Shown: piece by piece, positions 60,876 through 64,000 of the stretch
Layout of the letters: every line of letters starts with the position of its first letter
Position numbering within the stretch: position 1 is the first letter of the stretch
Source: Kribbella aluminosa
Lineage (GTDB): Bacteria; Actinomycetota; Actinomycetes; Propionibacteriales; Kribbellaceae
Direction of reading: 5' to 3'
NCBI RefSeq assembly: GCF_017876295.1
Contig: NZ_JAGINT010000002.1
Span: 4,030,001 to 4,094,000, forward strand
DNA: 64,000 nucleotides
The notes under the pieces: model-generated
What the model was told of the DNA's origin: nothing
The model's input: only the letters and a program-made list of their open reading frames with translations
Databases searched by the model: none
Position numbers and translations under genes: made by a program

Positions 60876-62058
60876 CTGGTCTCAGCGGAACGCGGACTGC
60901 CCGGTCAGGGCCCTGGCCGATGACGAGCTGGTGGACCTCGGACGTGCCCTCGTAGGTGAGCACCGACTCGAGGTTGTTGGCGTGCCGCATGATCGGGTAC
61001 TCACCGCTGATACCGTTCGCACCCAGGATCGTCCGGCACTCGCGGGCGATCGCGATCGCCTCGCGGACGTTGTTGAGCTTGCCGACCGACACCTGTTCGG
61101 GGCGCAGCGTGCCCTTCTCCTTCAGGCGGCCGAGGTGGACGGCGAGCAGGATGCCCTTGTTGAGTTCGACCGCCATGTCGGCGAGCTTCGCCTGGGTCAG
61201 CTGGTACGCCGTGAGCGGCTTGTCGAACACGATCCGCTCCCCGGCGTACGCGATCGCAGTCTCCAGGCAGTCCCGGGCCGCGCCCATCGCGCCGAAGATG
61301 ATGCCGAACCGGGCCTCGTTCAGGCAGCCGAGCGGACCGGACAGACCACGGGCCTCGGGCAGCATCGCGGTCGCCGGGAGGCGTACGTCGTCGAGTACGA
61401 GCTCGGCGGTGACGGAGGCGCGCAGCGACATCTTCTGCTTGATCTCGGGCGCGGAGAAGCCGGGCGTCGAGGTCGGTACGACGAAACCGCGAACGCCGTC
61501 GTCGGTGCGCGCCCAGACGACCGCGACGTCGGCGACGGAACCGTTGGTGATCCACATCTTCGAGCCGTTGAGGATCCAGTCGTCCGTGGCACTGGAACCG
61601 TCGCGGCGGGCGCTGGTGCGCATGCCGGCCGGGTTGGAGCCGAAGTCGGGTTCGGTCAGGCCGAAGCAGCCGATCGCCTCGCCGGCGGACATCCGGGGAA
61701 GCCACTCGTTCTTCTGGTCGTCGCTGCCGTACTTCCAGATCGCGTACATCGCCAGCGAGCCCTGCACGGAGACGAGTGAGCGCATGCCGGAGTCGGCCGC
61801 CTCGATCTCCAGGCAGGCGAGCCCGTACGCGACCGGGCCGAGTCCGGCGCAGCCGTACCCGGTCAGGTGCATCCCGAGGAACCCGAGCGCGCCGAGCTCC
61901 TTCGCCAGCTCCCGCGCCGGAATCGACGCCGTCTCGAACCACTCCGGCAGGGCAGGCCGCAACCGCTCATCGGCAAACCGCCGCGCCGCCGCCCGCACGT
62001 CGACCTCGTCCGCCGTCAACAGCGAGTCGACATCCACCAGATCCAGAGAAGCACCCAT
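60832..62058 (-). CDS. Acyl-CoA dehydrogenase, glutaryl-CoA dehydrogenase-like
   Basis: 408-residue FAD enzyme. The signature CFGLTEPDFGSNPAGM is in the N-terminal/beta region. The catalytic base region near the C-terminus is LESVLTYEGTSEVHQLVIGQ, with the glutamate in YEGTSEVH, as in glutaryl-CoA-type dehydrogenases. The early GLGPVAYGLACLEIEAADSG segment also fits. Substrate unproven. ATG 62058 has TAGCGT ending 6 nt before it (minus strand), a leaderless pattern. The C-terminal 15 residues overlap the end of rny on the other strand and are Pro/Arg-rich, outside the family. Confidence 0.92.
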   Translation of the reverse strand: MGASLDLVDVDSLLTADEVDVRAAARRFADERLRPALPEWFETASIPARELAKELGALGFLGMHLTGYGCAGLGPVAYGLACLEIEAADSGMRSLVSVQGSLAMYAIWKYGSDDQKNEWLPRMSAGEAIGCFGLTEPDFGSNPAGMRTSARRDGSSATDDWILNGSKMWITNGSVADVAVVWARTDDGVRGFVVPTSTPGFSAPEIKQKMSLRASVTAELVLDDVRLPATAMLPEARGLSGPLGCLNEARFGIIFGAMGAARDCLETAIAYAGERIVFDKPLTAYQLTQAKLADMAVELNKGILLAVHLGRLKEKGTLRPEQVSVGKLNNVREAIAIARECRTILGANGISGEYPIMRHANNLESVLTYEGTSEVHQLVIGQGPDRAVRVPLRPATSRPRSPATREPR

Positions 62059-62103
62059 GTGCTCACGCTAGCCGGTGCCACCTCGACCGGGCTGTGCAGC
62101 AGC

Positions 62104-62679
62104 TCACTTGCGGTACCAGGGCCACCACCAGTGGGGTTTGCGGGGGTGGCGGATGACGATGCTGCCGTGGCGGGCTTCGCCGGTCACCCGGAGGCGGGTG
62201 CCGCCGGGGCGGGGTTGGACTGCCTTGTTCCTGGCGCTGCTGTGGACCATGTCGACCTGATCGATGTCGACGCTCCAGCCTTCCGGGACGACCATGACGA
62301 CGGAGCTGTGGACGGCGTGGGCGTCGACATGGATCTCGGCCCACTGGACGAGCGCGTCGGTGAAGTCGAGCTTGACCGACGAGTGTTCCGCGATCGCGGT
62401 GAGGCGTTCGGGGACGGTCCACGCGCCTTCGCGCTTCTGCGCGCTGTGGCGGGCCCGGAGTGTCAGTTCCTGGGCGCTGCCGTGCGCTACCGGCACCAGG
62501 TCGGCGGTCGCGTTGCGGAGCTCCAGCTGGGTCTTGGCCGAGTAGATCTGGGTCAGCCGCTCGTCAAGTTCCTCGAAGTCCAGCCGCCCGTCGGTGTGCG
62601 CTTCCTGGACCACGGCGGCGGCACGCTCACGGTCGTTGTCGGACGCCCGGTGACCGGGCGGCGGCTGCTCCAGACTCAT
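62104..62679 (-). CDS. DUF1707 SHOCT-like domain protein
   Basis: 191 residues. The DUF1707 pattern RASDNDRERAAAVVQEAHTD, GRLDFEELDERLTQIYSAKT is at the N-terminus, and a C-terminal beta-rich, LiaF-like part (IEHSSVK/VHSSVVMVVPEGW) follows. No membrane helix. Such proteins are common in actinobacteria, with unclear roles in the envelope stress response. ATG 62679 has TACCTT ending 7 nt before it (minus strand), plus GGGGG. Confidence 0.85.
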   Translation of the reverse strand: MSLEQPPPGHRASDNDRERAAAVVQEAHTDGRLDFEELDERLTQIYSAKTQLELRNATADLVPVAHGSAQELTLRARHSAQKREGAWTVPERLTAIAEHSSVKLDFTDALVQWAEIHVDAHAVHSSVVMVVPEGWSVDIDQVDMVHSSARNKAVQPRPGGTRLRVTGEARHGSIVIRHPRKPHWWWPWYRK

Positions 62680-62700
62680 GCCCCCAAAGGTAGCGCCGCA

Positions 62701-63393
62701 TCAGCCGACGAGGGACAGGAACCGGCCCACCACCGTCGACCAGGTCTTGTCGAGGTCCCCGGCGTACCGTTCCGCGTCCGCCACCACCTCGTCGGGGTCG
62801 AACCCGAGCGAACGCAGCCGCTCCGGGTTCCACCGCCGTACCCGGGCCGCCCCCACTTCCGGATGGAACTGGACGCCCCAGCTCTGACCGATCCGCAGCA
62901 TCTGGTGCGGGCAGCGCTCGCTGGACATCAGCAGCACCGCGTCCTCCGGCAGCCGCGTGATCTGGTCCTGGTGACTCTCCACCGCCCACACAGAAGAAGG
63001 CAGCCCAGCCAGCAGTACGTCGTCCGCAGCGGCCGGGAGCACCGTCAGCGACGTCACGCCCTTCTCCGGCAGCCCGTACTTCCCCTTGACCTCTCCACCG
63101 AACGTGTGGGCCAGCAACTGTCCACCGAGACAGATGCCGAGCACAGGCACCTTGCCGTGCGCGTCACGTAGCAACAACCGCTCAGCCGGCAACCAGGGCG
63201 ACCGTTCGTCCTCGTCCGGCAGCATCCCGCCGCCGAGCAGGATCAGGGCCGCATGCCCGTCGACCTGAAGGGGCACTGGTTCGCCGTCCCAGGCCCGGAC
63301 GACGACCGGGGAGATCGCCCGAACGTCCATCCATTCCAGGAGGCGCCCGGGGCCGCTGTCCCGGTCGTTCTCGATGATCAGCACAGTCGTCAC
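62701..63393 (-). CDS. Class I glutamine amidotransferase family protein
   Basis: 230 residues. The catalytic triad is visible: nucleophile Cys in PVLGICLGGQLLAHTFGG, histidine in SWGVQFHPEVG and the glutamate two residues on. The GGGMLPDED oxyanion strand is also present. It resembles the stand-alone GMP-synthase-like amidotransferases, whose acceptor is unknown. GTG 63393 (protein TTVLIIENDRDSG) is the likely start: TACCGT ends 7 nt before it. The longer frame to 63462 lacks any signal. Confidence 0.88.
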   Translation of the reverse strand: MTTVLIIENDRDSGPGRLLEWMDVRAISPVVVRAWDGEPVPLQVDGHAALILLGGGMLPDEDERSPWLPAERLLLRDAHGKVPVLGICLGGQLLAHTFGGEVKGKYGLPEKGVTSLTVLPAAADDVLLAGLPSSVWAVESHQDQITRLPEDAVLLMSSERCPHQMLRIGQSWGVQFHPEVGAARVRRWNPERLRSLGFDPDEVVADAERYAGDLDKTWSTVVGRFLSLVG

Positions 63394-63473
63394 CCGGGCA
63401 ACGGTACGGCGGCACACCGGGCGCCGGCGTACCGAAGTCGCGATTCCTGGATACTGATGCACTGGGGGTGCCG

Positions 63474-64000
63474 ATGGAGCCTGTCAGTGGATTCGTGCGC
63501 GCCGTTGTCGGAGACGTGGCCTTCGTCTTCGGCAAGGGCATGGTGAGCGCGTACCTGCTCGCCCGCCGCAACGGGTGGCCGCGCCCGCAGCTGGACGTCC
63601 TGGTGCGATCGCACGGCCAGTACGTGCCGCTGTCCGTCCCCACGGGCACCGTGCCGGTGATTGGCCGGCTGGTCGGGCTCGACGAGATCGGCCCGGCGCC
63701 GACGATCACCGTCGAGTTCACCCCGGGCGACACCGGCGCCGAAGCACACCTGACTGCGAACAACCCGGTGCTCATCACGATCACCGACGTCAGTCACCGC
63801 GAGTACGACGCGGTAATACTGACCACGTCGCTCGGCTCCGCGGCGTACGCACAGCTGCCGCCGGGGTACTACCACGTGTCCGCAGTGGTCGTTGATGAGT
63901 ACGGCGACCTGCTGCAGGGGTATGGCGCCCAGCACAACCTGCACGTGGACAAGGGGGACGACGTGATCGTCTCGCTGTCCATCCGGACCGCGGGCGTCGC
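63474..64000 (+). CDS. Unrecognised protein, 3' end outside window
   Basis: 175 residues are visible, with no stop before the window end. I do not recognise the family. The first part (MEPVSGFVRAVVGDVAFVFG) may be a hydrophobic or signal-like stretch. The rest is beta-rich with repeated short strands (ITVEFTPGDTGAEAHLT, YYHVSAVVVDEYGDLL). ATG 63474 follows GGGGGTG. GTG 63468, two codons upstream, is the alternative. It is divergent from the amidotransferase gene with an 80-nt gap. Confidence 0.7.
   Translation, partial: MEPVSGFVRAVVGDVAFVFGKGMVSAYLLARRNGWPRPQLDVLVRSHGQYVPLSVPTGTVPVIGRLVGLDEIGPAPTITVEFTPGDTGAEAHLTANNPVLITITDVSHREYDAVILTTSLGSAAYAQLPPGYYHVSAVVVDEYGDLLQGYGAQHNLHVDKGDDVIVSLSIRTAGV

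Overview
The window is a stretch of a high-GC actinobacterial chromosome. Gene content, codon use and gene order (dapB, dapA-rnj, ftsK, rimO-pgsA, cinA-clgR, recA-recX, rny) point to Actinomycetota, most likely a Nocardioides/Kribbella-type genus of the Propionibacteriales. That genus call is an inference from gene order and protein flavour, not from a database search. I found no rRNA, tRNA, CRISPR array, phage or complete insertion sequence.

Layout. 1-3.8 kb: the two ATPase genes of an oligopeptide-type ABC importer (the first is cut by the window edge) and a polytopic membrane protein. 4.0-5.2 kb: dapB plus a small TPR membrane protein. 5.3-11.7 kb: a large XRE-STAND-TPR regulator facing a three-gene minus-strand run (DUF418 protein, acetyltransferase, secreted tripeptidyl-peptidase-like hydrolase). 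11.8-15.5 kb: the phenylacetyl-CoA epoxidase operon paaABCDE behind an operator-like inverted repeat. 15.5-18.4 kb: GC-rich minisatellite and a double hairpin, then argG and a frameshifted YdjM-like membrane protein. 18.6-23.1 kb: dapA, RNase J, a LacI regulator and a DMT transporter. 23.2-31.4 kb: two tandem fatty acid desaturases, a Tat-exported PhoD phosphatase with a PHO-box-like promoter, a prolyl oligopeptidase, a PLP class-V enzyme under a SAM-IV riboswitch, and a DinB-like protein. 31.4-34.3 kb: a secreted DUF6351 protein and a DUF4184 membrane protein. 34.4-43.8 kb: ftsK, a PH-domain protein, a RodZ-like protein, rimO, pgsA, a DUF2332 protein, a MITE-like element, cinA and clgR. 43.8-49.8 kb: the DNA repair set lhr-nei2 followed by a DUF4262 gene behind a perfect SOS box. 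49.9-56.0 kb: LppM-like protein, DUF3046, GrpB, an unknown protein, then SOS-boxed recA and a greatly enlarged recX. 56.3-64 kb: acetyltransferase, YjbR protein, G-rich minisatellite, MT0933-like antitoxin homologue, RNase Y with a long leader, acyl-CoA dehydrogenase, DUF1707 protein, class-I glutamine amidotransferase and a partial unknown gene.

How it works together. The conserved skeleton supplies lysine/peptidoglycan precursors (dapA, dapB), RNA turnover (RNase J, RNase Y), chromosome segregation (ftsK), phospholipid synthesis (pgsA), protease regulation (clgR) and recombination repair (recA, recX). Accessory blocks sit between these: phenylacetate catabolism, phosphate scavenging, desaturases and the lhr-nei2 repair block.

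Cross-cutting observations. (1) Three genes (paaC, the YdjM-like gene, ftsK) are broken by what looks like one extra C in a GGCCC or GGCCCC run. Because ftsK is normally essential, I suspect a systematic sequence error rather than true mutation. (2) At least fourteen genes have a TANNNT box ending 6-7 nt before the start codon, the layout of leaderless transcripts. (3) A 55-bp imperfectly palindromic element occurs twice with 75% identity. (4) Several core proteins (RecX, RimO, the LppM-like protein, the antitoxin homologue) carry long low-complexity repeats.
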